From the NCBI GenBank assembly GCA_050115015.1, contig JASFRI010000203.1, positions 1 to 7,456 of the forward strand: a stretch of 7,456 nt of DNA, read 5' to 3'. The stretch's first letter is position 1, and each line of letters opens with the position of its first letter. Shown here one piece after another: positions 1-6,860 of the stretch. Under the pieces are notes generated by a model. The model was not told where the DNA came from. It did no database searches and saw nothing but the letters and a program-made list of their open reading frames with translations. Both the position numbers and the translations under genes were made by a program. Origin of the DNA: JASFRI01 sp050115015 (GTDB lineage: Bacteria; Acidobacteriota; Polarisedimenticolia; CBDVAL01).

Positions 1-1284
1 GGCCAGGGTCCGCAGGGGGTCGGGATGGAGCTGCAGATCGACCGCCACCCCCTCGGTTCGCAGGTGATACGCCCGGAGCTCCAGGGTGCGCCGGATCACC
101 TCGTTCACGTCCACGTAGGTCACTTCCCCCGCGCTCTTGCGGGAGAACGTGAGCAGGTTGCGGACGATCCGCCCCGCTCGCTGGGCCTCGGCGCAGATCT
201 TCTGCAGGCTGCCGCGCTGGCGCTCGTCCTGCGTACGGTCCATGCAGATCTGCGCGTATCCCATGATCCCGGCGAGCGGGTTGTTCAGCTCGTGGGCCAC
301 GCCGGAGACCAGCTGCCCCACGGCGGCCATCTTCTCCCGCTGGAGCAGCAGGTCCTGGGCCCCCTTGAGGCGCTGCAGGGCCTCCTGCAACTCGGCGTTC
401 TTCGTCTCGAGGTTGCGGGTCCGGGCCTGGACGAGCCCCTCCATCCCCCCGTAGAGCTTCTTGAGGTCGGCGGCCATCCCGTTGAACGCATCGGCAACCT
501 GCGCGAACTCGTCGTGGCCGCGGATGTCCAGGCGGTGGTCGAAGTTCCCCTGGCTGAGCATGGCCACCCCGTGCCGCAGCCTGCGGAGCGGGCGCTCGAC
601 GATCAGGATGGTGAGCAGCAGTACCAGCAGCATCGCGATGCCCGCCGCGAGGGCCACGGAGCGCAGCATGCGGGCACGCTCCTGGCTGGCGAACAGGTCC
701 AGCAGATCCTGCTGCACGCTGGCCTCCACGATCGCCACCGGCCTGCCGTCCGGTCCGGGCACCGGGACCACGTGGCCCACGTAGGCGCCGAACTCGTCGG
801 TGTAGCGCACGTCCCTCGGGAGCCCCTCGCGCAGAGCTTCCCAGTGGTCCGGCGTCGCGTAGAAGAAGGGGTAATCGATCCCCGTCTCCGCCATGTCCGC
901 CAGCAGGTAAAGGTGTCCGCGGGACTCCCGGAAGATCCCGATCCAGCCGATCTCGGTGGCGGCGGCCGCGTGTCTCATGCGACGCACGAGGTCTTCGTAC
1001 TCGGGACGGTCCAGGTCCGTGGGGGATTGCAGGCGGTCCAGGGCGCCCGGGTCCACCGAGTCGGCCACCACCTCGGCGACCATCCGCAGCCGGCCCCGGA
1101 TCTCCTTGCGGTAGGCGGCGTCGCTCTGGCGGAAGCTGTCATAGCCCGAGTGCCCCACGGTGAGGCCGACGAGCAGCAGCAGGGGGATGCCGAACTTCGC
1201 GAACGTACGCACCCGCACGCGTCGGGGCACGCGCCGGGCTTCCGGCTCCTCGGGAACGCCGTCGTGCGGCGGGGTCCTTGCCAT
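1..1284 (-). CDS. Membrane sensor histidine kinase (C-terminal ATPase part cut off by window edge)
   Basis: This is an open minus-strand frame of 428 codons that reaches the left edge without a stop. The N-terminus is basic, followed by a membrane segment (about residues 29-44), an extracytoplasmic domain (45-208) and a second membrane segment (209-229). A HAMP linker (230-283, with conserved P232 and the DEFAQVADAFN stretch) and a coiled coil (284-318) follow. HisKA carries the H-box HELNNPL with phosphoacceptor H331. The sensor domain resembles Cache/PDC ligand-binding domains in pattern (YTDEFGAYVGHVVPV, then PDGRPVAIVEASV), but this is only a moderate match. The HATPase domain must lie beyond the window, so the gene is partial. 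Known role of the family: autophosphorylation on His and transfer to a response regulator; no regulator is visible here. ATG at 1284 is the only good start, because an in-frame TAG sits one codon upstream. A weak GGTGGG site lies 7 nt before it. That TAG is the stop of the NHL gene, so the pair is almost certainly one operon. Confidence 0.93.
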   Translation of the reverse strand, partial: MARTPPHDGVPEEPEARRVPRRVRVRTFAKFGIPLLLLVGLTVGHSGYDSFRQSDAAYRKEIRGRLRMVAEVVADSVDPGALDRLQSPTDLDRPEYEDLVRRMRHAAAATEIGWIGIFRESRGHLYLLADMAETGIDYPFFYATPDHWEALREGLPRDVRYTDEFGAYVGHVVPVPGPDGRPVAIVEASVQQDLLDLFASQERARMLRSVALAAGIAMLLVLLLTILIVERPLRRLRHGVAMLSQGNFDHRLDIRGHDEFAQVADAFNGMAADLKKLYGGMEGLVQARTRNLETKNAELQEALQRLKGAQDLLLQREKMAAVGQLVSGVAHELNNPLAGIMGYAQICMDRTQDERQRGSLQKICAEAQRAGRIVRNLLTFSRKSAGEVTYVDVNEVIRRTLELRAYHLRTEGVAVDLQLHPDPLRTLA

Positions 1285-1287
1285 CGA

Positions 1288-2256
1288 CTAGCCCACCGTC
1301 CCCCGTAGCCCGACCTCGTCCTCGAAGATCAGGATGCGGTTGTTCAGCGTATCCGCCGCCAGGACCTCCTGCCGGAACCCCGATCCCGCGGCCACCCGCC
1401 GCACGGTCAGGCCCATCAGCTGCAGATCGCCATCCCCCTCCGGCAGGCCGAGGGAGCCCAGGAGCCTCCCGTCCGGGGAGAACTTCTGGATGCGCCGGTT
1501 TCCCATATCGCTGACGTACAGGTTCCCGTCGGGGTCGAGGTCGAGGTACTGGGGGTACGACAGCTCCTCCGGGCCCCGGCCGTAGCCGCCGAACTGGACC
1601 TGCGGCTCCCCGTCCAGCGAGAGCGCTTGCACCCTGGCGTTGATGGCCTCGAGCACGTAGACGACACCGCGGTTCCGGTCCACCGCCACGTCGTTGGGCC
1701 CGCTCAGCTCCCCCGGACCCGACCCCGGCTTTCCGAAGGTGTGGACCAGGTTCCCCGCCGCGTCGTAGTGCCGGATCCGGTTGGCATGGTAGTCGGCGAT
1801 CCAGACGTGTCCCTCGGCGTCGACGTCCAGGCCGTACGGGCCGTTGTTCGGCTCGCCCGGCCGGTAGTCGGTGCCGCCGATCTCCCGGAGGAACCGGCCG
1901 TCGGGCGCGAACACCTTGACGCCGTCGTGGTCCTTGTAGTCGCCGGTCCGGGAGTAGGAGCGGTCGCAGACATAGATGCACCCGTCCGGCCCGAGGTCGA
2001 TGTCGTAGGGCGCGGGGAGATTCCGGGGGCGGTTCCCCAGGCCGCCGAACGACTGGAGGAACTGGCCGCCGCGGTCGATCCGGACCACGCGGTAGTGGTT
2101 CTTGTCCACCACCAGGAGGGAGCCGTCCGGTGCGACGGCCACCCCGTTGGGGCGGTTCAGGGACGGGTCCGCCGGGGCGCAGGCGGCGAGACCGAGCGCC
2201 GCGGCGGCCAGCCAGGGGGCGCTCCGGCAGGGGATGGGGGCGTTCCGGATCGACAC
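1288..2256 (-). CDS. NHL-repeat beta-propeller lipoprotein
   Basis: The 322-residue product begins with a lipoprotein signal: a basic start, the hydrophobic run WLAAAALGLAAC, and a LAAC lipobox with acylated Cys26. The mature protein is a series of NHL repeats of the form P-x-G/D-ϕ-x-ϕ-x-x-D/P-G-x-ϕ-x-ϕ-x-D. I count six, at about residues 35-60, 83-118, 140-166, 187-213, 235-261 and 280-312, enough for a complete six-bladed propeller. Examples are PNGVAVAPDG and PQYLDLDPDGNLYVSD. No catalytic motif is evident. Such propellers commonly bind protein or other ligands, so the function here is unknown. The protein should sit on the periplasmic or outer face of a membrane. The start is GTG at 2256, supported by GGAG 9 nt upstream and by the complete signal peptide that follows. 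The stop codon lies 3 nt before the histidine kinase start, in the same frame. A PAL-like lyase or a secreted binding protein are alternatives. Confidence 0.9.
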   Translation of the reverse strand: MSIRNAPIPCRSAPWLAAAALGLAACAPADPSLNRPNGVAVAPDGSLLVVDKNHYRVVRIDRGGQFLQSFGGLGNRPRNLPAPYDIDLGPDGCIYVCDRSYSRTGDYKDHDGVKVFAPDGRFLREIGGTDYRPGEPNNGPYGLDVDAEGHVWIADYHANRIRHYDAAGNLVHTFGKPGSGPGELSGPNDVAVDRNRGVVYVLEAINARVQALSLDGEPQVQFGGYGRGPEELSYPQYLDLDPDGNLYVSDMGNRRIQKFSPDGRLLGSLGLPEGDGDLQLMGLTVRRVAAGSGFRQEVLAADTLNNRILIFEDEVGLRGTVG

Positions 2257-2277
2257 GTTCGATGGCTCCGGAACGTC

Positions 2278-2305
2278 AATGTATGCTTTTTGCTCAGAAA
2301 AGCAA
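2278..2305 (-). promoter_or_regulatory. Candidate promoter with inverted repeat for the NHL-kinase operon
   Basis: On the minus strand TTGCTT (2305-2300) and TACATT (2283-2278) are separated by 16 bp, giving partial matches to the sigma70 boxes (3/6 and 4/6). A start would fall near 2271, just before the GGAG ribosome binding site at 2269-2266. The spacer and the -35 box coincide with a perfect 7-bp inverted repeat, TGCTTTT (2284-2290) against AAAAGCA (2298-2304), with a 7-nt loop. That is a geometry expected of an operator, though it could also form a small RNA hairpin. The surrounding 2281-2350 is AT-rich (26/70 G+C) in an otherwise GC-rich window. The box matches are weak, so the call is tentative. 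Confidence 0.35.
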
Positions 2306-2421
2306 GATAGTCATGGAGATGTGCATATTGGAAAAACTGAATTCAACTGGACGGGCAGGCCGGGAAGCCCGATCGCGCCCGCCTCGAGCGCCGCTGGAGG
2401 TCCGGCCGAAACGCCTCATAC

Positions 2422-2445
2422 CCCGCCGATGGGTGTTGCGGCGGG
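2422..2445 (-). terminator. GC hairpin downstream of rhodanese gene, possible terminator
   Basis: CCCGCCG (2422-2428) pairs perfectly with CGGCGGG (2439-2445) across a 10-nt loop, 30 nt past the rhodanese stop codon. No U-run follows on the minus strand, so it is not a classical intrinsic terminator. It could help end the polA-to-rhodanese transcript or stabilise its 3' end. In DNA this GC-rich, a 7-bp stem can also arise by chance. Confidence 0.25.
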
Positions 2446-2475
2446 TGCAAGGAGCGCCGAGGAGTCGATGTCGTA

Positions 2476-2838
2476 TCAGTGCTGGATCGGCCCGCCGATC
2501 TGGGCCCAGTCGCGGAACCCCCCTGCCAGGGAGGCGACGTTGGAGAAGCCCATCTGCTGGAGGACGTCGGCGGCCAGGGCCGAGCGCATGCCGCTGCCGC
2601 AGTAGACGATCACCTCGGCCGCCGGATTCCGGATCATCTGGGTGGCCTGCCCCTCGAGCACCCCCCGGGGGATCAGGAGCGCGCCGGGCAGATGGCCCCG
2701 AGCGAACTCGTCCTGCTCGCGGACGTCGAGGAGGATCATCCCCTCCGAACTGCGCATCTTCTGCAGCAGGTCCTCCGGCGGGATCTCCTTCACCCTGCCC
2801 AGCGCCTCCTGCACGAAATCCTGGTAGCTCCTGGCCAC
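2476..2838 (-). CDS. Single-domain rhodanese-like sulfurtransferase
   Basis: This 120-residue protein is one rhodanese domain with a short helical N-terminal extension (residues 1-20) and no signal peptide, so it should be cytoplasmic. Family landmarks are LLDVREQDEFARGHLPGA (36-53), with the D38/R40/E41 pattern, and the active-site loop C80-GSGMR-85, which opens with the catalytic cysteine. The C-terminal LAGGFRDW (104-111) closes the fold. In the family, the cysteine carries a persulfide and passes sulfur to cyanide, thiols or protein acceptors; the loop size fits sulfur rather than phosphate or arsenate chemistry. The start is GTG at 2838, with a near-perfect GGGGAGG 6 nt upstream. It follows the aminotransferase gene by 55 bp with no promoter seen, which suggests the same transcript. 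The physiological acceptor is unknown. Confidence 0.94.
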   Translation of the reverse strand: MARSYQDFVQEALGRVKEIPPEDLLQKMRSSEGMILLDVREQDEFARGHLPGALLIPRGVLEGQATQMIRNPAAEVIVYCGSGMRSALAADVLQQMGFSNVASLAGGFRDWAQIGGPIQH

Positions 2839-2844
2839 GTCGTG

Positions 2845-2851
2845 CCTCCCC
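2845..2851 (-). promoter_or_regulatory. Strong ribosome binding site of the rhodanese gene
   Basis: GGGGAGG on the minus strand lies 6 nt before the GTG at 2838 and decides that start. Its first G is also the foot of the hairpin at 2851-2872. Confidence 0.8.
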
Positions 2852-2872
2852 GGCGCCGCGGTGCGGGCGCCG
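2851..2872 (-). other. Perfect GC hairpin abutting the rhodanese ribosome binding site
   Basis: CGGCGCC (2851-2857) and GGCGCCG (2866-2872) form a 7-bp all-GC stem with an 8-nt loop in the 55-bp gap between the aminotransferase and rhodanese genes. In the mRNA the stem ends exactly where the GGGGAGG site begins. It could tune translation, mark a processing site, or protect the downstream message. No U-run follows, so it is unlikely to be a terminator. Confidence 0.45.
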
Positions 2873-2893
2873 CATCCGTTCCGGAGCCGGGGA

Positions 2894-4126
2894 TTATAGC
2901 GATAGCGATCCGAGCGCTTCCAGGGTGCGGTCCACCTCGGCCGCGGTGTTGTAATGCACGAGCCCCAGGCGCACCATGCCGCCGGAGGCCTCCACCCCCA
3001 GGCGCTCGGTCAGCGAAAGGGCGTAGTAGTTGCCGTCCCAGGTGAAGATCCCCGCCTCGCCGAGACGCCGGGAGATCTCCCGGGGGGGCAGGCCGTCGAG
3101 CCGGATGGAGACCGTCGGGGTCCGCTGGTCGAACCGCTTCGGCTCCCGGATGCCGTAGAAGCGCAGCCCCGGGATCCGGAGCAGCCCGGTGATCAGCCGC
3201 TCCACGAGCCGCCGTTCGTGACGGCGAATGCGGTCCATCGCGGTCAGCAGATCCGCGCGACGTCCGGTGCCCCCGCGACCGAGATCCGCCAGGTAATCGA
3301 CGGCGGCGACCAGACCCGCCAGCGCCTCGTGGCTCTGCGTGCCGGTCTCCCACCGGCCCGGAGCCTCGTCGTGGGACGGCCGGACCTTGTACGGGCGCAG
3401 CCGCTCCAGGTGCTCCCGCTTGCCGTAGAGCAGACCCAGGTGCGGGCCGAAGAACTTGTAGGGGGAGCAGGCCAGGAAGTCGCAGTCCAGGCCGCGGACG
3501 TCCAGCGGGCCGTGGGGCGCGTAGTGGACCGCATCCACGAACACCAGGCTCCCGTGCCCGCGGGCCGCCCGGATGACCGCGCGGACGTCGGGGATCGTGC
3601 CCACCGCGTTCGAGGCATGGGTCACGGCCACCAGCCGTGTGCGGGGGCCGATCTTCCGCTCGAGGTCGTCCATGTCGAGGGTGCAGTCCTCCTCGTGGAT
3701 GTCCACCTCGTGGACGCGCACGCCGCGCTCCTCCAGCGCACGCCAGGGGGCCACGTTCGCGTCATGGTCCAGCCGGGTGACGACCACCTCGTCGCCGGAG
3801 GTCATCTCCCGTCCCAGCGACCGCGCCAGGGAGAACGTGAGCGTGGTCATGTTCGGCCCGAACACCACCTCGTCGGCGTCGCACCCGAGCAGGTCCGCCG
3901 CCGCCTCCCGGGCGCACCGGATCGTGTGATCCGTCCGGTGGCTGGTGGCGAAGGCGCCGTCGGTGTTGGCGTTGTCGTGGCGGAGATAGGCCGTCATGGC
4001 GTCGATCACCTCCTGCGGCACCTGCGTGCCGCCGGGGCCGTCGAGGAACACGACGGGCCGCCCGCTCACCTCCTGGGTCAGCGCGGGAAAACGTGGTCGG
4101 ATCCGTTCCGGATCGAGGGGAGTCAT
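2894..4126 (-). CDS. Cysteine desulfurase-like class V aminotransferase (VC1184-type subfamily)
   Basis: This 410-residue, full-length fold-type I PLP enzyme is cytoplasmic. Visible landmarks are the N-terminal FLDGPGGTQVPQEV (27-40), H121 in LDHDANVAPW (the His that stacks on the PLP ring), N173 in THASNAVGTI, D198 in VFVDAVHY (binds the pyridine nitrogen), and the Schiff-base lysine K224 in SPYKFFGPHLG. The C-terminal signatures GIFTWDGNYYAL (359-370) and RLGLVHYNT (386-394) match, from memory, the VC1184 subfamily of cysteine-desulfurase-like proteins. No cysteine occurs after C220, so the C-terminal catalytic Cys of SufS, IscS and CsdA is absent. A true desulfurase reaction is therefore doubtful; lyase, epimerase or transaminase activity is possible. 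ATG at 4126 is fixed by AGGAG 6 nt upstream. That site overlaps the polA stop codon, so translation is probably coupled to polA. The rhodanese gene follows. Confidence 0.93.
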   Translation of the reverse strand: MTPLDPERIRPRFPALTQEVSGRPVVFLDGPGGTQVPQEVIDAMTAYLRHDNANTDGAFATSHRTDHTIRCAREAAADLLGCDADEVVFGPNMTTLTFSLARSLGREMTSGDEVVVTRLDHDANVAPWRALEERGVRVHEVDIHEEDCTLDMDDLERKIGPRTRLVAVTHASNAVGTIPDVRAVIRAARGHGSLVFVDAVHYAPHGPLDVRGLDCDFLACSPYKFFGPHLGLLYGKREHLERLRPYKVRPSHDEAPGRWETGTQSHEALAGLVAAVDYLADLGRGGTGRRADLLTAMDRIRRHERRLVERLITGLLRIPGLRFYGIREPKRFDQRTPTVSIRLDGLPPREISRRLGEAGIFTWDGNYYALSLTERLGVEASGGMVRLGLVHYNTAAEVDRTLEALGSLSL

Positions 4127-4132
4127 CGTCGT

Positions 4133-4137
4133 CTCCT
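4133..4137 (-). promoter_or_regulatory. Ribosome binding site overlapping the polA stop codon
   Basis: AGGAG on the minus strand (4137-4133) is 6 nt before the aminotransferase ATG. Its first two bases are the last two of the polA TAG stop (4138-4136). A ribosome ending polA would sit directly on this site, a typical arrangement for translational coupling. Confidence 0.85.
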
Positions 4138-6823
4138 ACTTGGCGTCGAGCCAGTTCTCGCCGACGCCCGTGTCCACCTTGAGGGGCGGATCCATGGGAT
4201 GGACCGTCTCCATGCACTCCCGGACCAGCGACCGGACCGCCTCCACCTCGGAGGCGGGGACGTCCAGCACGAGCTCGTCGTGCACCTGGAGGATCATCCG
4301 GGCGGCCAGCCGTTCCTTCCGGAGCCTCTCCTCCACCGCCAGCATCGCCATCTTGATCAGGTCCGCGGCGGTCCCCTGGATCGGCGTGTTGATCGCGGCC
4401 CGCTCCGCGGCCTTCCTCGCCACGGCGTTGGAGCTCTTCAGGTCCGGGAGGTAGCGTACGCGGCCGAACAGCGTCTCCACCTTTCCGGACTCCCGGGCCT
4501 GTGCCACGATGCCGTCGAGCATCTCGCGGACACCCCGGAAGTGCCCGAAGTACTCGTCGATGAAGCCCTGCGCCTCGCGCCGCTCCATGCCCTGCTCCCG
4601 GGCCAGGCGGAAGGCACTCATCCCGTAGAGGATCCCGAAGTTGACCGCCTTCGCGCGGCCGCGCATCGCCGCGGTCACCTCCTCCGGATCGACGCCGAGG
4701 ATCGCGGCGGCGGTGGCCCGGTGGATGTCCTCGCCCCGCCGGAAGGCCTCCGTGAGCGCGGGATCCCCCGACATGTGCGCCGCGATCCGCAGCTCCACCT
4801 GGGAGTAATCGGCACTGAGAAGCAGGTTGCCGGGGGAGGGAAGGAAGGCCTTCCGGATGCGGCGCCCCTGCTCCGTCCGGACGGGGATGTTCTGCAGGTT
4901 CGGGTCCGACGAGGAGAGCCGGCCGGTGGCCGCGACGGTCTGGTTGAAGGAGGTGTGGACCTTGCCCGTCCTCGGATCCACCAGCGCGGGCAGCGCATCG
5001 ACGTACGTCGACCGGAGCTTGGCCAGCCCGCGGTACTCCAGCACCCGGCGAGGCAGCTCGTGCTCCTCCGCCAGCTCTTCCAGCGCTCCCTGGCTGGTGG
5101 ATCGCGACTTCGTCTTCGCGGTCCGGCGCGTCGAGGCGAGTCCCAGGCGATCGAAGAGGACCTCCGCGAGCTGCCGCGGGGAGTTGATGTTGAACTCGCC
5201 GCCGGCGGCCTCGTGGATCTCGGCCTCCAGTCGGTGCAATTCCGCGCCGAGCTCCACGGACAGCCCGGCCAGGTAGTCGACGTCCAGGCCGACGCCATGG
5301 CTTTCCATCGCGGCCAGCACCGGGACCAGGGGCAGCTCCACCTCCCGGAATAGCCTCTCCTGGGGGACTCCCTGGAGTCGTGGCTCGAGGTCCCGGTAGA
5401 GACGCCAGGTCACGTCGGCGTCCTCCGCGGCGTAGTCTCGCACCCGATCGACGTCGACCTGGTCCAGGGTCACCTGCTTCGCCCCCTTGCCGGCGACGTC
5501 CTCGTAGTGGATGGTCCGGTGTCCGAGGTGCCGCAGCGCCAGGTCGTCCATGCCGTGGCGCGCCCCCGGGTCGAGCATGTAGGAGGCCAGCATCGTGTCG
5601 AACTCGATCCCGCGGAGGGATATCCCTGCGCCCTCGAGCACCAGGAGGTCGTACTTGATGTTCTGGCCGATCTTCCCGACGCCGGGGTCCTCCAGCAGGG
5701 GGCGCAGCACCTCCAGGGCCCTCTCCAGCGGCACCTGGTCCGGGGCGCCCATGTAGCGATGGGCCAGGGGCAGGTACCACGCCTTCCCCTCCTCCCGGGC
5801 AAAGGACATTCCCACCAGGGTGGCGCGGTGAGGGTTCCGCGAGGTGGTCTCGGTGTCCACCGCGAACCGGCCGGCCCCTCGCAGGCGCTGCGCCAGATCC
5901 TCGAGCTCCCCGGCATCCAGGATGGCCCGGTAGTCGGCCTCCACGGTCTCCACCGCGCCGGCGAACTCCTCGAGGATCGACTGGAACCCCAGCCGACGGA
6001 ACAGATCGTATGCGGCCTTCCGGTCGGGACCCGCCAGTCGGAGGCGCTCCAGATCGAGGCTCACCGGCGCGTCGGTGCGGAGCGTCACCAGCCGCTTGCT
6101 GAAGCGGGCCTGGTCCGCCTCGGCCTGCAGGTTCTCCCGGTAGGATTTGCGGCGGATCTCTGCGGCCCGGGAGATGGCCGCCTCCAGGTCGCCGAAGTCC
6201 GCGATGATCTGCTTCGCCCCCTTCTCGCCGATCCCCGTCACGCCGGGCACGTTGTCGGAGCTGTCTCCCCAGAGCGCGAGGACATCGGTGACCTGGTCGG
6301 GCCGGACGCCGAAGACATTCTCGACCCCCACCGCATCCAGGAGGAGGTTGTTCTTGTGCGGGTTGAGGAGGGAGATCCCGTCGCCGACGATCTGGAGCAT
6401 GTCCTTGTCGGAGGCCACCACGACCACCGGATGGCCGGCTTCCCGCGCCTGCCGGGCCACCGACGCGAGCACGTCGTCCGCCTCGAAGCCGGGCGCGATC
6501 AGCGTCGGGACGCCCAGCGCGTGGCAGACCTCCGGCGCCAGCGCGACCTGGGGCCGGAGGTCCACCGGCATCTGCGGGCGTTGTGCCTTGTACTCGGCGT
6601 ACATCTCGTGCCGGAAGGTCGGTCCCTTGGGATCGAAGGCGACCGCGAGATACTCGGGCTCCAGGTCCGCCAGCAGCTTGCGCAGGATCTGCGTGAAGCC
6701 CCAGAGGGCGTTGGTGGGGGTGCCGTCCTCCGCGGTCAGGGCGGCGCGGATGGCGAAGTAGGCCCGGTAGACGTTGGAGGTCCCGTCCACCAGGTAGATC
6801 GTTCCCGGCTCCGGTTTCGACAC
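4136..6823 (-). CDS. polA: DNA polymerase I with 5' nuclease, proofreading and polymerase domains
   Basis: The 895-residue product matches full-length PolA. The 5' nuclease (about 1-290) shows LVDGTSNVYRAYFA, FEADDVL (D116, D117), ASDKDM (D139, D141), GDSSDNVPGV and the GIGEKGA helix-hairpin-helix. The 3'-5' exonuclease (about 315-480) keeps DTET (D323, E325), GQNIKYD (N388, D392) and YAAEDAD (Y464, D468), so proofreading should be active. The polymerase part has TGRLSSSDPNLQNIPVR, motif A ADYSQVELRI (D672), the O-helix with R721, K725, F729 and Y733, and motif C QVHDE (H848, D849). F729 is the usual Phe that favours deoxy- over dideoxynucleotides. Known role: Okazaki-fragment primer removal and gap filling in repair. 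The GTG start at 6823 places LVDG at the expected distance; a GGAG lies 11 nt upstream, somewhat far. It has its own promoter and is followed 9 nt later by the aminotransferase gene. Confidence 0.99.
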   Translation of the reverse strand: MSKPEPGTIYLVDGTSNVYRAYFAIRAALTAEDGTPTNALWGFTQILRKLLADLEPEYLAVAFDPKGPTFRHEMYAEYKAQRPQMPVDLRPQVALAPEVCHALGVPTLIAPGFEADDVLASVARQAREAGHPVVVVASDKDMLQIVGDGISLLNPHKNNLLLDAVGVENVFGVRPDQVTDVLALWGDSSDNVPGVTGIGEKGAKQIIADFGDLEAAISRAAEIRRKSYRENLQAEADQARFSKRLVTLRTDAPVSLDLERLRLAGPDRKAAYDLFRRLGFQSILEEFAGAVETVEADYRAILDAGELEDLAQRLRGAGRFAVDTETTSRNPHRATLVGMSFAREEGKAWYLPLAHRYMGAPDQVPLERALEVLRPLLEDPGVGKIGQNIKYDLLVLEGAGISLRGIEFDTMLASYMLDPGARHGMDDLALRHLGHRTIHYEDVAGKGAKQVTLDQVDVDRVRDYAAEDADVTWRLYRDLEPRLQGVPQERLFREVELPLVPVLAAMESHGVGLDVDYLAGLSVELGAELHRLEAEIHEAAGGEFNINSPRQLAEVLFDRLGLASTRRTAKTKSRSTSQGALEELAEEHELPRRVLEYRGLAKLRSTYVDALPALVDPRTGKVHTSFNQTVAATGRLSSSDPNLQNIPVRTEQGRRIRKAFLPSPGNLLLSADYSQVELRIAAHMSGDPALTEAFRRGEDIHRATAAAILGVDPEEVTAAMRGRAKAVNFGILYGMSAFRLAREQGMERREAQGFIDEYFGHFRGVREMLDGIVAQARESGKVETLFGRVRYLPDLKSSNAVARKAAERAAINTPIQGTAADLIKMAMLAVEERLRKERLAARMILQVHDELVLDVPASEVEAVRSLVRECMETVHPMDPPLKVDTGVGENWLDAK

Positions 6824-6835
6824 GACTTCCAGTGC

Positions 6836-6846
6836 TCCACGGTGGA
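6836..6846. repeat. Short palindrome in the polA leader
   Basis: TCCAC-G-GTGGA is an 11-base odd palindrome between the predicted polA transcription start and the GTG codon. It overlaps the GGAG ribosome binding candidate (6838-6835 on the minus strand). The one-base centre rules out a tight RNA hairpin, so a protein-binding half-site pair is the only obvious role, and chance remains likely. Confidence 0.25.
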
Positions 6847-6860
6847 ACAGCGAGACCCCT

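Noticed and set aside
25..1308. Plus-strand open frame of 427 codons opposite the histidine kinase
   Set aside because: It has no recognisable domain, and the minus strand in this stretch encodes a clear kinase with HAMP and HELNNPL. GC-rich codon use leaves the complementary frame free of stops.
1139..1981. Minus-strand open frame of 280 codons overlapping the NHL gene and the kinase start
   Set aside because: Arg/Gly/Pro-rich with no motif, and out of frame with the clear NHL repeats and lipobox.
2295..2326. Minus-strand 10-codon mini-frame (MHISMTILLF) before the NHL gene
   Set aside because: Considered as a leader peptide, but it has no clear ribosome binding site, no codon bias toward a regulatory amino acid and no attenuator structure following it.
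2338..2345. 8-base palindrome TGAATTCA in the AT-rich gap
   Set aside because: Too short to distinguish from chance, not aligned with any promoter element and without a second copy nearby.
2352..2371. Inverted repeat CGGGC/GCCCG with a short T-run some 20 nt later on the minus strand
   Set aside because: Only a 5-bp stem, and the T-run is too far from it for an intrinsic terminator.
2954..5353. Plus-strand open frame of 799 codons opposite the aminotransferase and polA
   Set aside because: Its length is notable, but it is His-, Arg-, Gly- and Pro-rich low-complexity translation, and it spans the complement of two well-recognised genes and their junction.
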